Assembly: GCA_945897795.1 (NCBI GenBank)
Contig: CAMDFT010000001.1
Location: 1-64,000 of the forward strand
Length of the DNA: 64,000 bases
Reading direction: 5' to 3'
Source of the DNA: Limnohabitans sp. Rim8
GTDB lineage: Bacteria; Pseudomonadota; Gammaproteobacteria; Burkholderiales; Burkholderiaceae_C
The notes beneath the pieces are model-generated. The model was not told where the DNA came from and did no database searches. It saw nothing but the letters and a program-made list of their open reading frames with translations. Position numbers and translations under genes: made by a program. Of this stretch, positions 40,257 through 50,794 are shown one piece after another (the stretch's first letter is position 1; the number at the start of each line of letters is the position of its first letter).

Positions 40257-43124
40257 ATGAGCGAGACTAATTCCGTCTATGCTGCCTATCAAGGCAACAC
40301 GTACTTGTTCGGCGGCAACGCCCCGTATGTCGAAGAGATGTACGAAAACTACTTGGCCAATCCCGGCAGCGTTCCTGACTCTTGGCGCGAATACTTCGAC
40401 GCCCTCCAGCACGTTCCCGCAGTCGACGGCTCCAACGCCAAAGATGTGCCGCACCTGCCTGTCATCAATGCCTTTGCCGAGCGCGCCAAGTCTGGCGGCA
40501 CCAAAGTCGTCATGGCCAGCGCCGATGTCGAAATGGGCCGCAAGCGCACTGCCGTTCAGCAGCTGATCGCCGCTTACCGCAACGTAGGCCAGCGCTGGGC
40601 CGACTTGGACCCGCTCAAGCGTACCGAGCGCCCCAACATTCCAGATCTCGACCCCGCTTTTTTTGGCTTCACCGACGCTGACCAAGAAACCGTGTTCGAC
40701 ACCAGCAACACTTTCTTCGGCAAAAACCGCATGTCCTTGCGCGAGTTGCTCAATGCACTGCGTGAGACCTATTGCGGCACGATCGGGGCCGAGTACATGT
40801 ACACCACCGACCAGGCCGAAAAGCGCTGGTGGCAACAAAAGCTCGAAAGCATCCGCAGCAAGCCCAACTTCACGGCCGACAAGAAAAAGCAGATCCTCGA
40901 CCGCCTGACGGCCGCCGAAGGTCTGGAGCGCTACCTGCACACCAAGTACGTGGGCCAAAAGCGCTTTTCGCTTGAAGGTGGCGAGAGCTTCATCGCCGCC
41001 ATGGACGAGTTGATCCAATCGGCTGGCGCTCAAGGCGTGCAGGAAGTCGTGATCGGCATGGCCCACCGTGGCCGCTTGAACGTTTTGGTCAACACCATGG
41101 GCAAGTTGCCGGCCGACATGTTTGCCGAGTTCGACCACACTGCCCCTGAAGACCTGCCTGCCGGCGACGTGAAGTACCACCAGGGCTTTAGCTCGGACGT
41201 GAGCACGGCCGGTGGCCCGGTCCACTTGACTCTGGCCTTCAACCCCTCACACCTTGAAATCGTGAACCCTGTGGTCGAGGGCTCGGTGCGCGCCCGCATG
41301 GACCGCCGGGGTGACCCGCAAGGCAAGCAAGTGCTGCCCGTGCTGGTGCACGGCGATGCCGCCTTCGGCGGCCAAGGTGTGAACCAGGAAACCTTTGCTC
41401 TGGCGCAAACCCGTGGTTATTCCACGGGCGGAACGGTGCACATCATCATCAACAACCAGATCGGCTTTACAACGTCCGACCCGCGCGACATGCGCTCGAG
41501 CGTGTTCTGCACCGACATCGTGAAGATGGTCGAGGCGCCGGTGCTGCACGTCAACGGCGACGACCCGGAAGCCGTGGTCATGGCTGCGCAGTTGGCCCTC
41601 CAATACCGGATGACCTTCCGCAAGGATGTGGTGCTGGACGTGGTGTGCTTTCGTAAACTGGGCCACAACGAACAGGACACCCCTGCGCTGACCCAGCCGC
41701 TGATGTACAAAAAAATCGCCGCCCACCCTGGCACGCGAAAACTGTTTGCCGACAAACTGGCTGCGCAAGGCTTGGGCGACAACCTGGGCGAGGAGATGGC
41801 CAAGGTTTACCGTGCCGCACTGGACGCGGGCAAAAACACGACCGAGCCGGTGCTGACCAACTTCAAGACCCAATTCACGGTGGACTGGTCGCCCTTCCTG
41901 GGCAAGAAGTGGACCGATGCCGGCGACACCGCTGTTCCGCTGGCTGAGTGGAAGCGCGTGGCTGAAAAAATCACGACCATTCCTGAATCGGTGACGCCGC
42001 ACCAATTGGTCAAGAAGGTTTATGACGATCGCGCGGCCATGGGTCGCGGCGAAACACCCGTCGACTGGGGCATGGGCGAGCACATGGCTTTCGCAACCCT
42101 GGTGGCCAGTGGCTACCCCGTGCGCCTGTCTGGCGAGGACTGCGGCCGTGGCACCTTCACGCACCGTCACGCGGTCATTCACGATCAAAAGCGTGAGAAG
42201 TGGGACACAGGCACTTACGTGGCCCTGCAAAACGTCTCTGACAAGCAGGCACCGTTTGTGGTCATCGACTCGATCTTGTCCGAAGAAGCGGTGCTGGCCT
42301 TTGAATACGGGTACGCCTCCAACGACCCCAACACTTTGGTGATCTGGGAGGCGCAGTTTGGCGACTTCGCCAACGGCGCACAGGTGGTGATCGACCAGTT
42401 CATCGCCTCGGGCGAAGTCAAGTGGGGCCGTGTCAACGGCATCACCTTGATGTTGCCGCATGGCTACGAAGGCCAGGGCCCCGAGCACAGCTCGGCCCGT
42501 GTGGAGCGCTTCATGCAGCTGGCGGCCGACACCAACATGCAACTGGTTCAGCCCACCACGGCCAGCCAGATCTTCCATGTGCTGCGTCGCCAGATGGTGC
42601 GCAACCTGCGCAAGCCCTTGGTCATCTTTACCCCGAAGTCGCTGCTTCGCAACAAGGACGCGGCATCGCCCGTGTCTGAGTTCACGCACGGGGGCTTCCA
42701 GACCGTGATCCCCGAGAACAAAACGCTCAAGGCAGACAAGGTCAAGCGCTTGGTGGCTTGCTCGGGCAAGGTGTACTACGACCTGGTCAAGCACCGCGAA
42801 GCCAAGGGGGCTGACGACGTGGCCATCATTCGTGTCGAACAGCTTTACCCGTTCCCGCACAAGGCGTTTGCCGCCGAGCTGAAAAAGTACCCCAACGCCA
42901 CCGACCTCGTGTGGTGCCAGGACGAACCGCAAAACCAGGGAGCCTGGTTCTTCATCCAGCACAACATCCACGAGAACATGCAGGATGGCCAAAAGCTCGG
43001 TTACGCCGGCCGCGCCGCATCGGCTTCGCCAGCGGTGGGTTACTCGCACCTGCACCAGGACCAGCAAAAGGCGCTGATTGAGGCGGCCTTTGCCAAACTC
43101 AAGGGCTTCGTGCTGACCAAGTGA
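40257..43124 (+). CDS. sucA: 2-oxoglutarate dehydrogenase E1
   Basis: This 955-residue homodimeric thiamine diphosphate enzyme decarboxylates 2-oxoglutarate in the TCA cycle. It begins with the E2-binding part ([20 protein letters not shown], with WREYFDAL), then [35 protein letters not shown] with the ThDP-binding [16 protein letters not shown], and [20 protein letters not shown] in the C-terminal half. The length is normal. GGAGG lies 11-15 nt before the ATG. It heads the sucA-sucB-lpdA operon. A long reading frame on the opposite strand is a shadow of it. Confidence 0.97.
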   Translation: MSETNSVYAAYQGNTYLFGGNAPYVEEMYENYLANPGSVPDSWREYFDALQHVPAVDGSNAKDVPHLPVINAFAERAKSGGTKVVMASADVEMGRKRTAVQQLIAAYRNVGQRWADLDPLKRTERPNIPDLDPAFFGFTDADQETVFDTSNTFFGKNRMSLRELLNALRETYCGTIGAEYMYTTDQAEKRWWQQKLESIRSKPNFTADKKKQILDRLTAAEGLERYLHTKYVGQKRFSLEGGESFIAAMDELIQSAGAQGVQEVVIGMAHRGRLNVLVNTMGKLPADMFAEFDHTAPEDLPAGDVKYHQGFSSDVSTAGGPVHLTLAFNPSHLEIVNPVVEGSVRARMDRRGDPQGKQVLPVLVHGDAAFGGQGVNQETFALAQTRGYSTGGTVHIIINNQIGFTTSDPRDMRSSVFCTDIVKMVEAPVLHVNGDDPEAVVMAAQLALQYRMTFRKDVVLDVVCFRKLGHNEQDTPALTQPLMYKKIAAHPGTRKLFADKLAAQGLGDNLGEEMAKVYRAALDAGKNTTEPVLTNFKTQFTVDWSPFLGKKWTDAGDTAVPLAEWKRVAEKITTIPESVTPHQLVKKVYDDRAAMGRGETPVDWGMGEHMAFATLVASGYPVRLSGEDCGRGTFTHRHAVIHDQKREKWDTGTYVALQNVSDKQAPFVVIDSILSEEAVLAFEYGYASNDPNTLVIWEAQFGDFANGAQVVIDQFIASGEVKWGRVNGITLMLPHGYEGQGPEHSSARVERFMQLAADTNMQLVQPTTASQIFHVLRRQMVRNLRKPLVIFTPKSLLRNKDAASPVSEFTHGGFQTVIPENKTLKADKVKRLVACSGKVYYDLVKHREAKGADDVAIIRVEQLYPFPHKAFAAELKKYPNATDLVWCQDEPQNQGAWFFIQHNIHENMQDGQKLGYAGRAASASPAVGYSHLHQDQQKALIEAAFAKLKGFVLTK

Positions 43125-43216
43125 TGCGGCCCCTGGCGCTGAGTGTTCTGTGCCAGGCCCTTCACCCCAATCCTCCAGTACACCTTCCTAACGTACAACG
43201 CATAACGGAAAAAAAT

Positions 43217-44464
43217 ATGGCAATCGTAGAAGTCAAAGTCCCCCAACTGTCCGAGTCCGTGGCCGAGGCCACCATGCTGCAGTGGAAAAAGAAAGTCGGC
43301 GACACCGTGGCCGCCGACGAGATCCTGATCGAGATCGAAACCGATAAAGTCGTTCTCGAAGTGCCCGCACCTTCAGCAGGTGTTTTGTCTGAAATCATCC
43401 AAGGCGATGGCGCCACCGTGGCCGCCGAGCAGCTGATCGCCCGCATCGACACCGACGGCAAAGTGGCCGCCGCCGCGCCTGCAGCAGCGCCTGCCGCTGC
43501 ATCGGCTCCGGCTGCCGCCGCTGTACCCGCAGTGGCCAGCACCAGCATGGCCGGTGTGGCCATGCCCGCTGCCGCCAAGCTGATGGCCGACAACAGCCTG
43601 GCCGCTGGCTCGGTGCCTGGCACCGGCAAAGACGGCCGCGTGACCAAGGGCGATGTGCTGGCCGCTGTGGCCGGTGGCGTCAAAAGGACTGCCGCCGTGA
43701 TCCCGACCGGCGTGCCCACCAAGGCTTTGCCTCAGGTGTCCGGCCCGGCGGTTGATTTGGGCGAGCGCCCAGAGCAACGCGTGCCCATGACGCGTCTGCG
43801 TGCCCGCGTGGCCGAGCGTCTGCTGCAATCGCAGTCGACCAACGCCATCTTGACGACGTTCAACGAAATCAACATGGCCCCGGTCATGGAGATGCGCAAG
43901 CGCATGCAAGAGCGTTTCGAGAAGGAACACGGCTGCAAGCTGGGCTTCATGAGCTTCTTCGTCAAGGCCGCTGTGCACGCCCTCAAGAAGTTCCCCGTGC
44001 TCAACGCTTCGGTGGACGGTAACGACATCGTGTACCACGGCTACTTTGACATCGGCATCGCGGTGGGCTCCCCCCGTGGTCTGGTGGTGCCCATCTTGCG
44101 CAACGCCGACCAGATGAGCTTTGCCGACATCGAAAAGAAGATCGCTGAATTCGGTCAAAAAGCCAAAGACGGCAAGCTGGGCATGGAAGAAATGACCGGC
44201 GGCACCTTCTCGATCTCCAACGGCGGGACCTTCGGCTCGATGATGTCCACCCCCATCATCAACCCACCCCAGTCGGCCATTTTGGGCGTTCACGCGACCA
44301 AAGACCGCGCCATGGTGGAAAACGGCCAGGTGGTGGTTCGCCCCATGAACTACTTCGCCATGTCGTACGACCACCGCATCATCGACGGCCGTGAAGCTGT
44401 CTTGGGCTTGGTGGCGATGAAGGAAGCGCTGGAAGATCCAGCCCGCTTGCTGTTCGACATCTGA
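43217..44464 (+). CDS. sucB: 2-oxoglutarate dehydrogenase E2 (dihydrolipoamide succinyltransferase)
   Basis: This 415-residue E2 has one N-terminal lipoyl domain with the lipoylated K44 in [14 protein letters not shown], an Ala/Pro-rich linker at about residues 78-110, a peripheral-subunit-binding domain ([19 protein letters not shown]), and the catalytic domain with [12 protein letters not shown], whose histidine and aspartate are catalytic. The ATG at 43217 starts the conserved [15 protein letters not shown]; an in-frame extension to 43121 overlaps sucA and is rejected. It lies 92 nt after sucA. A small hairpin (GCCCCC/GGGGGC, 44483-44499) follows before lpdA and could tune expression within the operon. 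Confidence 0.97.
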   Translation: MAIVEVKVPQLSESVAEATMLQWKKKVGDTVAADEILIEIETDKVVLEVPAPSAGVLSEIIQGDGATVAAEQLIARIDTDGKVAAAAPAAAPAAASAPAAAAVPAVASTSMAGVAMPAAAKLMADNSLAAGSVPGTGKDGRVTKGDVLAAVAGGVKRTAAVIPTGVPTKALPQVSGPAVDLGERPEQRVPMTRLRARVAERLLQSQSTNAILTTFNEINMAPVMEMRKRMQERFEKEHGCKLGFMSFFVKAAVHALKKFPVLNASVDGNDIVYHGYFDIGIAVGSPRGLVVPILRNADQMSFADIEKKIAEFGQKAKDGKLGMEEMTGGTFSISNGGTFGSMMSTPIINPPQSAILGVHATKDRAMVENGQVVVRPMNYFAMSYDHRIIDGREAVLGLVAMKEALEDPARLLFDI

Positions 44465-44524
44465 TTACCTTGAATCTGCAATGCCCCCTTGATGGGGGCG
44501 TTGTCCATTGAGAAGACAAATACC

Positions 44525-45952
44525 ATGAGCAAACAATTTGACGTCGTCGTCATCGGCGGTGGCCCCGGTGGCTACATTGCGGCCATTCGCGCAGCACAAC
44601 TTGGTTTCCAGGTCGCTTGCATCGACGAATGGAAAAACGCAGCCGGTGGCCCAGCGCCCGGCGGCACCTGCACCAACGTGGGTTGTATCCCCTCCAAGGC
44701 GCTGCTGCAGTCGAGCGAGCATTTTGACCACGCCAACCACCACTTTGCGGACCACGGCATCAGCGCCACGGGCGTGAAGATGGACGTGGCCAAGATGCTG
44801 GCGCGCAAAGACACCGTCGTGAAACAAAACAACGATGGCATCTTGTATTTGCTGAAAAAGAACAAGGTCACGTTCTTCCACGGTCGCGGCAGCTTTGTGA
44901 GCAAGGCTGAAGGCGGCTACACCATCAACGTGGCGGGCAAGACCGAAGAGGCCATCACCGGCAAAAACATCATCATCGCCACCGGCTCCAACGCCCGTGC
45001 CTTGCCCGGCACACCGTTTGACGAAGTCAATGTGTTGTCGAACGACGGCGCATTGCGATTGGGTGCGGTGCCCAAGAAGCTGGCCTTGATCGGCTCCGGC
45101 GTGATCGGTCTGGAAATGGGTTCGGTCTGGCGTCGTTTGGGCGCAGAAGTCACCATCCTCGAAGGTCTGCCGACCTTCTTGGGGGCCGTCGACGAGCAGA
45201 TCGCCAAGGAAGCCAAGAAGGCTTTCGACAAACAAGGCCTGAAGATCGAGTTGGGCGTGAAAGTCGGCGAGATCGTCAACGGCAAGAAGGGCGTCACGGT
45301 CAACTACACCAACGCCAAGGGCGAAGCTGTGGTGTTGGACGCCGACAAGCTGATCATCTCAATCGGCCGCGTGCCCAACACCATCGGTCTGAACACCGAA
45401 GCCGTGGGCTTGCAGCTGGACGAGCGCGGCGCAATTGTGGTGGACGCGGATTGCAAAACCAACCTGCCCGGCGTCTGGGCGGTGGGTGACGTGGTGCGCG
45501 GCCCGATGCTGGCACACAAAGCCGAGGAAGAGGGCGTTGCCGTGGCCGAGCGCATCGCGGGCCAACACGGTCATGTCAACTTCAACACCATCCCTTGGGT
45601 CATCTACACCAGCCCCGAAATCGCTTGGGTGGGCCGCACCGAGCAGCAGCTCAAAGCCGATGGCGTGGCTTACAAGGCCGGTTCATTCCCCTTCTTGGCC
45701 AACGGCCGTGCCCGCGCCTTGGGCGACACGACCGGCATGGTGAAAATGCTGGCCGATGCGACCACCGACGAAATTTTGGGCGTGCACATCGTGGGCCCAC
45801 AAGCTTCCGAGTTGATCGCCGAGGCGGTGGTGGCCATGGAATTCCGCGCCAGCGCAGAAGACATCGCCCGCATCTGCCATGCCCACCCGTCCTTGAGCGA
45901 GTCCACCAAAGAGGCTGCTTTGGCCGTGGACAAGCGCACGCTGAACTTCTGA
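44525..45952 (+). CDS. lpdA: Dihydrolipoyl dehydrogenase (E3 of the 2-oxoglutarate complex)
   Basis: This 475-residue E3 without a lipoyl domain reoxidises SucB lipoate. It has FAD-binding [12 protein letters not shown], the redox disulfide C49/C54 in [16 protein letters not shown], the NAD-binding [17 protein letters not shown], the FAD-binding [20 protein letters not shown], and the catalytic CHAHPSLSE. The ATG at 44525 is preferred over in-frame starts to 44489. It is clearly different in sequence from the PDH-type lipoyl-E3 at 574-2469, so the organism keeps separate E3 enzymes for the two complexes. It ends the suc operon, followed by a strong terminator. Confidence 0.96.
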   Translation: MSKQFDVVVIGGGPGGYIAAIRAAQLGFQVACIDEWKNAAGGPAPGGTCTNVGCIPSKALLQSSEHFDHANHHFADHGISATGVKMDVAKMLARKDTVVKQNNDGILYLLKKNKVTFFHGRGSFVSKAEGGYTINVAGKTEEAITGKNIIIATGSNARALPGTPFDEVNVLSNDGALRLGAVPKKLALIGSGVIGLEMGSVWRRLGAEVTILEGLPTFLGAVDEQIAKEAKKAFDKQGLKIELGVKVGEIVNGKKGVTVNYTNAKGEAVVLDADKLIISIGRVPNTIGLNTEAVGLQLDERGAIVVDADCKTNLPGVWAVGDVVRGPMLAHKAEEEGVAVAERIAGQHGHVNFNTIPWVIYTSPEIAWVGRTEQQLKADGVAYKAGSFPFLANGRARALGDTTGMVKMLADATTDEILGVHIVGPQASELIAEAVVAMEFRASAEDIARICHAHPSLSESTKEAALAVDKRTLNF

Positions 45953-46012
45953 GCCCTTGACGCGCCCGGAACTGCGGTTTCGGGGGAGTTGGGTTAAAGT
46001 TCTGCATCCCTG

Positions 46013-46045
46013 AAAACCCGGGCTCCGTCCCGGGTTTTGTTTTTG
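46013..46045 (+). terminator. Intrinsic terminator after the sucA-sucB-lpdA operon
   Basis: The arms AAAACCCGGG (46013-46022) and CCCGGGTTTT (46029-46038) form a perfect ten-pair stem around CTCCGT, followed by GTTTTTG. The A-rich left arm also makes it able to work on the other strand, but no gene there needs it. Confidence 0.93.
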
Positions 46046-46066
46046 AATTGAAGACCCAAGCCAGCC

Positions 46067-47164
46067 ATGTCCGTTCGTGAAGTTTACGAAGAGGAGCTCC
46101 AAAAACGGGGCTACCAAAGCGACCCCGCGCAATTGCGGGCCATCGAAGCGTTGGAGCGCTGCGCCAGTGAGTGGACGGCTTATAAATCCAAGCGCTCGGG
46201 CCTGTTGGGTAAATTCTTCAGCCGCCCGGAGATCCCCAAGGGGGTTTACATGTTTGGCGGGGTGGGGCGGGGCAAGAGCTTTTTGATGGACTGCTTTTTT
46301 GCGGCCGTGCCGATTGAGCGCAAAACCCGGCTGCACTTTCACGAGTTCATGCGCGAGGTGCACCGCGAACTCACCGTGATCCAGGGCACTGTGAACCCGC
46401 TGGACGAATTGGGCAAACGCATGGCCAAGCGTTACCGCCTGATTTGCTTTGACGAGTTCCATGTGGCCGACATCACCGACGCGATGATCCTGCACCGCTT
46501 GTTGGTGGCGCTGTTCGACAACGGCGTGGGCTTTGTCACCACCTCCAACTTCGAGCCCGACGGCCTTTACCCCGACGGCCTGCACCGCGACCGCATCTTG
46601 CCTGCGATTGCTTTGCTGAACCAGCGCATGCAAGTGCTGAATGTGGACAACGGCACCGATTACCGCCGCCGCACGCTGGAGATGGTCAAGCTCTACCACT
46701 CGCCTTTGGGCGAGCAGGCCGATGCCGAGATGAACGATGCCTTCAACCGCCTGGCCACCGGCCCGGACGAAGACCCGGTGCTCCACATCGAAGCGCGCAA
46801 CATCACCGCCAAACGCCGCGCCGGGGATGTGGTGTGGTTTGACTTTCGCGCCATTTGCGGCGGTCCGCGTTCGCAAAACGACTACCTCGAAATTGCCACC
46901 CAGTTCCACACAGTGCTGCTGAGCAACGTGCCGCACATGCCGGCCAACATGGCGTCTGAGGCGCGGCGATTCACTTGGCTGATCGACGTGCTGTACGACC
47001 GCCGGGTCAAGCTCATCCTGTCGGCAGCCGTGGCGCCTGAGCAGCTGTACACCGCCGGGCCGCTTTCGCACGAGTTTCCACGCACCGTGTCGCGCTTGCA
47101 TGAGATGCAGTCGAGCGAGTTTCTGGCGCTGGAACACCGCACTGTGGACACGCACATCACATGA
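46067..47164 (+). CDS. zapE: Cell division protein ZapE (AFG1-like ATPase)
   Basis: This 365-residue P-loop ATPase acts at the constricting division ring and binds FtsZ in E. coli. The Walker A is GGVGRGKSFLMDCFF near residue 65, and motifs CFDEFHVADITDAMIL (Walker B) and TSNFEPDGLYPDGLHRDRIL follow; RRFTWLIDVLYDRRVKLIL is the sensor region near the C-terminus. The length is standard. The stop overlaps the following small gene by ATGA. It begins a run of closely packed genes to the DinG-type helicase. Confidence 0.94.
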   Translation: MSVREVYEEELQKRGYQSDPAQLRAIEALERCASEWTAYKSKRSGLLGKFFSRPEIPKGVYMFGGVGRGKSFLMDCFFAAVPIERKTRLHFHEFMREVHRELTVIQGTVNPLDELGKRMAKRYRLICFDEFHVADITDAMILHRLLVALFDNGVGFVTTSNFEPDGLYPDGLHRDRILPAIALLNQRMQVLNVDNGTDYRRRTLEMVKLYHSPLGEQADAEMNDAFNRLATGPDEDPVLHIEARNITAKRRAGDVVWFDFRAICGGPRSQNDYLEIATQFHTVLLSNVPHMPANMASEARRFTWLIDVLYDRRVKLILSAAVAPEQLYTAGPLSHEFPRTVSRLHEMQSSEFLALEHRTVDTHIT

Positions 47165-47601
47165 GACGCGGACTTTTGAGCGGGTATTGCGGTTTGGCGC
47201 TGAGCCTGTTGTCGGGCTGGGACGTTCAGGCGCAAACCGTCCAGACAGAAGCTTTGGCGGCTCCGATAACGCATCCGGCCCCCCCTGTGCTGAACGCACA
47301 GCAACCGTTGGCTTCGGACGCCGCCCCAGATGAGGTGCCCGAGGTCATCGCACACCAACGACAGGCACTGGCATTACAACGCAGCGCCATCGTGCAAGCC
47401 GAGCAGATGCAGCAAGCGGCGTGTTGGCAAAAATTTGCCGTCAATGCCTGCTTGAGCGATGCGCGGCTCACTCGAAGACAGGCGTTGATACCCTTGCGCC
47501 AGCAGGAGTTGGCCTTGAACGCGCAAGAGCGGTCGTGGCGCAACGAGCAACGCGAACGGCGTTTGCAAGGCAAGCCATCCGAGACTCGGGGGGCACCATG
47601 A
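47161..47601 (+). CDS. Small exported coiled-coil protein, hypothetical
   Basis: This 146-residue protein has a signal peptide (RRGLLSGYCGLALSLLSGWD, cleavage after VQAQ), an Ala/Pro-rich linker, and a charged, Gln-rich helical part (AHQRQALALQRSAIVQAEQM, then RQALIPLRQQELALNAQERS) likely to form a coiled coil. Two cysteines in QQAACWQKFAVNACLSDAR could form a disulfide in the periplasm. It overlaps zapE by ATGA and the next gene by ATGA, so it is translated with both. Function is unknown. Confidence 0.78.
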   Translation: MRRGLLSGYCGLALSLLSGWDVQAQTVQTEALAAPITHPAPPVLNAQQPLASDAAPDEVPEVIAHQRQALALQRSAIVQAEQMQQAACWQKFAVNACLSDARLTRRQALIPLRQQELALNAQERSWRNEQRERRLQGKPSETRGAP

Positions 47602-47840
47602 GCGAAGACAGTCCCAGCGAAGAGTCCAAGCAACCGTCAGTTGATTTGCGCTCGCCCCAACGCCAGCTGATCGAATGGCAAATCGAGCATGCCGACTTGG
47701 ATGCACGGATTGACCAAGCCGTGTCTGTTCCCGTTCAACGCGACGAACTGAGCTTGCGTCGCATGAAAAAACGCCGTTTGGTCTTGCGTGACCAGATCGT
47801 TCAGCTGCAATCGCAGTTGTCCCCCAAGGAACCCGCTTGA
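47598..47840 (+). CDS. Small YdcH/DUF465-like coiled-coil protein
   Basis: This 80-residue protein resembles the DUF465/SlyX-like small helical hairpins: LIEWQIEHADLDARIDQAVS and the conserved basic RRMKKRRLVLRDQIVQLQSQ. These form short antiparallel coiled coils of unknown role. The ATG at 47598 overlaps the upstream stop (ATGA), and the stop overlaps the TTG start of the helicase gene (TTGA). Position between zapE and a DinG-type helicase is all that context offers. Confidence 0.8.
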   Translation: MSEDSPSEESKQPSVDLRSPQRQLIEWQIEHADLDARIDQAVSVPVQRDELSLRRMKKRRLVLRDQIVQLQSQLSPKEPA

Positions 47841-49966
47841 ATTTGCTCGATCAGCGGGTGGCCGAAACCCTGTCCAGCCACGGTGTGTTGGCGCAAACCG
47901 TGCCGGGTTTTCAGCCTCGGCAGGGCCAGACCGACATGGCCATGGCGGTCAGCCGGACGGTGCAAGACGGCGGCCAGCTGGTGGTGGAAGCAGGCACAGG
48001 CACGGGCAAGACCTACGCCTATCTGGTGCCGGTCTTGCTGAGTGGTCAGCGGGCGCTGGTGTCCACGGCCACCAAGGCGCTGCAAGACCAATTGTTTTCT
48101 CGCGACATTCCGCGTTTGGTGGAGGTGCTGGGTTTGCCCATTCGGGTGGCTTTGCTCAAAGGCCGAGGCAATTACCTGTGCCTGCACCGCATGGAACAAG
48201 CCCGGCACAGCCCCGAATCGGCGCAACCCGGGGCGCAAAAGGCCTTGGCCAAGATCGAAACCTGGGCGCAATCCACCCGCAGCGGCGATATGGCCGAGCT
48301 GACGGGTTTGGACGAGCGCTCCTCGTTGTGGCCGCTGGTCACCTCTACACGCGACAACTGCCTGGGCTCAACCTGCCCACGCTACCGTGCTTGCCACGTC
48401 AACCTGGCGCGCAAAGAGGCCATGGCCGCGGACGTGGTCGTCATCAACCACCATCTTTTCTTTGCGGACATGGCGGTGCGCGAGTCGGGTGTGGCCGAGC
48501 TGCTGCCCACCGTGCGCGTGACCGTGTTTGATGAGGCCCACCAGCTCAACGAGATCGGGGTGAATTTTTTGGGCCAGCAACTGACCACGTTGCAGTTGCA
48601 CGAGCTGGTGCGCGACGTGCTGGCCACCGGTTTGCAGTTGGCGCGTGGTCTGGTCGATTGGCAAGTCCTGAGCGCAGGCCTGGAAAAAGCCGCCCGCGAT
48701 TGGCGCCTGACTGCTGGCCAGCACCGTGGATCGGTGCGTTTGCGTTGGACGGGTCAGCATCCCGAGGGGGTGGTCCCAGACGAGTGGTCGGGTGCACTGC
48801 AAGCGGTGTCGAGCGCCTTGGTGGATTTGCAAAACGGCTTGGATATGGTGAACGAGCTGGCCCCCGATTTTCAGCGACTGAGCGAGCGCACCCGTGAGCT
48901 GATGCAGCGCGCCGCCTTGTTCTCCGAAACGCCCAATCCCGAGGGCGTGCGCTGGGCTGAGGTGAGCGCGCAACTGCGCCTGATCGAGTCGCCCTTGGAC
49001 ATCGCGCAGGCCTTTTCTGCCCTGACCCGTCCTGTGTCAGTGATGCCGCAACCCGAGGCCGATGCCGAACCGCCGGCTGACGCCGACTCTTTGGAGGCCT
49101 TGATGGCCGGAGATCCTCGACACGCTGCAGGCAAGCCTGCGTCGGCAGGGCATGCGCCGGGTGTGGGTCAGCGGGCCTGGATTTTCACTTCGGCCACTTT
49201 GGGTGACGAGCCGAGTTTGCGCTGGTTTACTGAGCCTTGCGGCCTGAGTTCGGCCGAAGTCATGCAGGTCAACAGCCCTTTTGACTATGCGCAGCAAGCG
49301 GCTCTGTACGTGCCGCCGCACCTGCCGCGCCCGGGTGACCCGGGGCACGCCAGCCAAGTGGCCGCTTTGGTGCTGGAGGCGCTGGCGATTTTGGGCGGCC
49401 GAACCTTGGTGTTGACCACCACCTTGAACGCGATGCGCAGCATTGGCGAACAACTGCAAGCGCAATGCGATGGCGGCGTCGAGGTGCTGGTGCAGGGCCA
49501 AAGCCCCAAGCGACGCTTGATGGAGCGTTTTCGCGAAGGGGGAGGGCACGGTGACGCGCAAGGCCGCATGGGTTGCGTGCTGGTGGCTTCGGCCTCATTT
49601 TGGGAGGGTTTCGACGTGCCAGGGGATGCGCTGCAACTGGTGGTCATCGACAAGCTCCCTTTTCCGCCCCCCGGTGACCCGCTGTTTGAGGCGCGCAGCC
49701 AGCGCATCACGGAGCAGGGCAAGAGCGCTTTTAACGACCACGCCCTGCCCGAAGCGGCGGTGTCACTCAAACAAGGGGCAGGGCGCTTGATTCGCAGCGA
49801 AACCGATCGCGGCATTTTGGTGGTGTGCGACAACCGCCTGAGCACCATGTCCTATGGCCGCCGCCTGGTGCGGGGTTTGCCTGCCATGCGCCGCCTGGAA
49901 GACCACGCAGCTTTTATGCAAGCGCTGCGTCAGCTCACCACAGACGCCAGCCACCCGAGCGCTTGA
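47837..49966 (+). CDS. DinG/YoaA-type ATP-dependent DNA helicase
   Basis: This 709-residue XPD-like superfamily 2 helicase has Walker A VEAGTGTGKTYAYLVP, cysteines in NYLCLHRM and DNCLGSTCPRYRACHV that should hold a 4Fe-4S cluster, motif II VTVFDEAHQLNEI, and motif VI GAGRLIRSETDRGILVVCDN. It likely unwinds structured DNA or R-loops during repair. The start is a TTG at 47837 overlapping the previous stop; AAGGA lies 5-10 nt upstream and no better start exists before the Walker A. Its 3' end overlaps the convergent bamD gene by 32 nt. Confidence 0.88.
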   Translation: MNLLDQRVAETLSSHGVLAQTVPGFQPRQGQTDMAMAVSRTVQDGGQLVVEAGTGTGKTYAYLVPVLLSGQRALVSTATKALQDQLFSRDIPRLVEVLGLPIRVALLKGRGNYLCLHRMEQARHSPESAQPGAQKALAKIETWAQSTRSGDMAELTGLDERSSLWPLVTSTRDNCLGSTCPRYRACHVNLARKEAMAADVVVINHHLFFADMAVRESGVAELLPTVRVTVFDEAHQLNEIGVNFLGQQLTTLQLHELVRDVLATGLQLARGLVDWQVLSAGLEKAARDWRLTAGQHRGSVRLRWTGQHPEGVVPDEWSGALQAVSSALVDLQNGLDMVNELAPDFQRLSERTRELMQRAALFSETPNPEGVRWAEVSAQLRLIESPLDIAQAFSALTRPVSVMPQPEADAEPPADADSLEALMAGDPRHAAGKPASAGHAPGVGQRAWIFTSATLGDEPSLRWFTEPCGLSSAEVMQVNSPFDYAQQAALYVPPHLPRPGDPGHASQVAALVLEALAILGGRTLVLTTTLNAMRSIGEQLQAQCDGGVEVLVQGQSPKRRLMERFREGGGHGDAQGRMGCVLVASASFWEGFDVPGDALQLVVIDKLPFPPPGDPLFEARSQRITEQGKSAFNDHALPEAAVSLKQGAGRLIRSETDRGILVVCDNRLSTMSYGRRLVRGLPAMRRLEDHAAFMQALRQLTTDASHPSA

Positions 49967-50744
49967 CCTCTGCGCCATCGGTGAGCAAAAAGGCCGACTT
50001 CGGGAAGCTGGTTTGCAGCACACGCTTGGCATCGTTGCTCAGCGCCGACATGCCCATGGCCTTGTAAGAGCTGATCAAAATGGCCAGGGCTTCCTCGAGG
50101 GCAGGCACACCCTGGTAGTCGGCAATGGCCTGCTGCGCCCGATTAATGGCCGCCACATGCGCGCCCCGGCTGGCATAGAAACGGGCCACATGCACTTCGT
50201 AAGCGGCCAGCGAGTTGACGATGTAAGTCATGCGCTGGCGTGCATCAGCGGTGTATTTGGAGTCCGGAAAGCGCGTGCTCAAATCGCGAAAGGCTTCGTA
50301 AGAATCTTTCGCGGCCTTTTGATCGCGCTCGGAGAGGTCTTGACGCGTGATGAAAGAGAACAAACCCAGGTTGTCGTTGAAGTTGACCAAGCCTTTGAGG
50401 TAAATCGCGTAGTCCAGGGCCGGGCTGGTGGGGTGCAGTCGGATGAATCGGTCAAGCGTGGCAATCGCCTGGATCTTGTCACCGGTTTTGTACTGGGCGA
50501 AAGCCTTGTCGATCTGGGCTTGTTGCGCAAGGACCGTGCCTGCGGCGCGGCCTTCGAGTTTCTCGAAGTAGCCAATGGCCTTGTCCCAGGCACCCGCACT
50601 CGCCTCGTCGCGGGCTTCGCTGTAGATTTTTTCAGGGGTCCAGCCCGCGGTTGGGTCCTTGGGGGTATTGGAGCAGCCACTCAGAAGGAGTCCTATGGCC
50701 AAAACCAGGCCAGCTGGAACCATCGATAATCTGAAGCTTTGCAT
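49935..50744 (-). CDS. bamD: Outer membrane assembly lipoprotein BamD
   Basis: This 269-residue lipoprotein belongs to the BAM complex that folds outer-membrane proteins. The lipobox LLSGC places lipidated C24 after a signal peptide. Five TPR-like helix pairs follow, starting KIYSEARDEASAGAWDKAIG and including LDRFIRLHPTSPALDYAIYL, RDLSTRFPDSKYTADARQRM and YASRGAHVAAINRAQQAIAD. The ATG at 50744 is preferred over a GTG at 50753. It is divergent from rluD (50 nt), as in many proteobacteria, and convergent with the helicase gene with a 32-nt overlap. Confidence 0.96.
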   Translation of the reverse strand: MQSFRLSMVPAGLVLAIGLLLSGCSNTPKDPTAGWTPEKIYSEARDEASAGAWDKAIGYFEKLEGRAAGTVLAQQAQIDKAFAQYKTGDKIQAIATLDRFIRLHPTSPALDYAIYLKGLVNFNDNLGLFSFITRQDLSERDQKAAKDSYEAFRDLSTRFPDSKYTADARQRMTYIVNSLAAYEVHVARFYASRGAHVAAINRAQQAIADYQGVPALEEALAILISSYKAMGMSALSNDAKRVLQTSFPKSAFLLTDGAEVKRSGGWRLW

Positions 50745-50794
50745 CTGTGACACCTTGATTGTTGAACCCTTTGATTATATCGACCGACCCCGAA

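Noticed and set aside
41247-43067. A 606-codon open frame on the - strand.
   Set aside because: It is the antisense shadow of sucA, with His/Val-rich translation and no motif.
45683-47299. A 538-codon open frame on the - strand.
   Set aside because: It spans antisense to lpdA, the terminator and zapE; the product has no recognisable feature and no promoter context.
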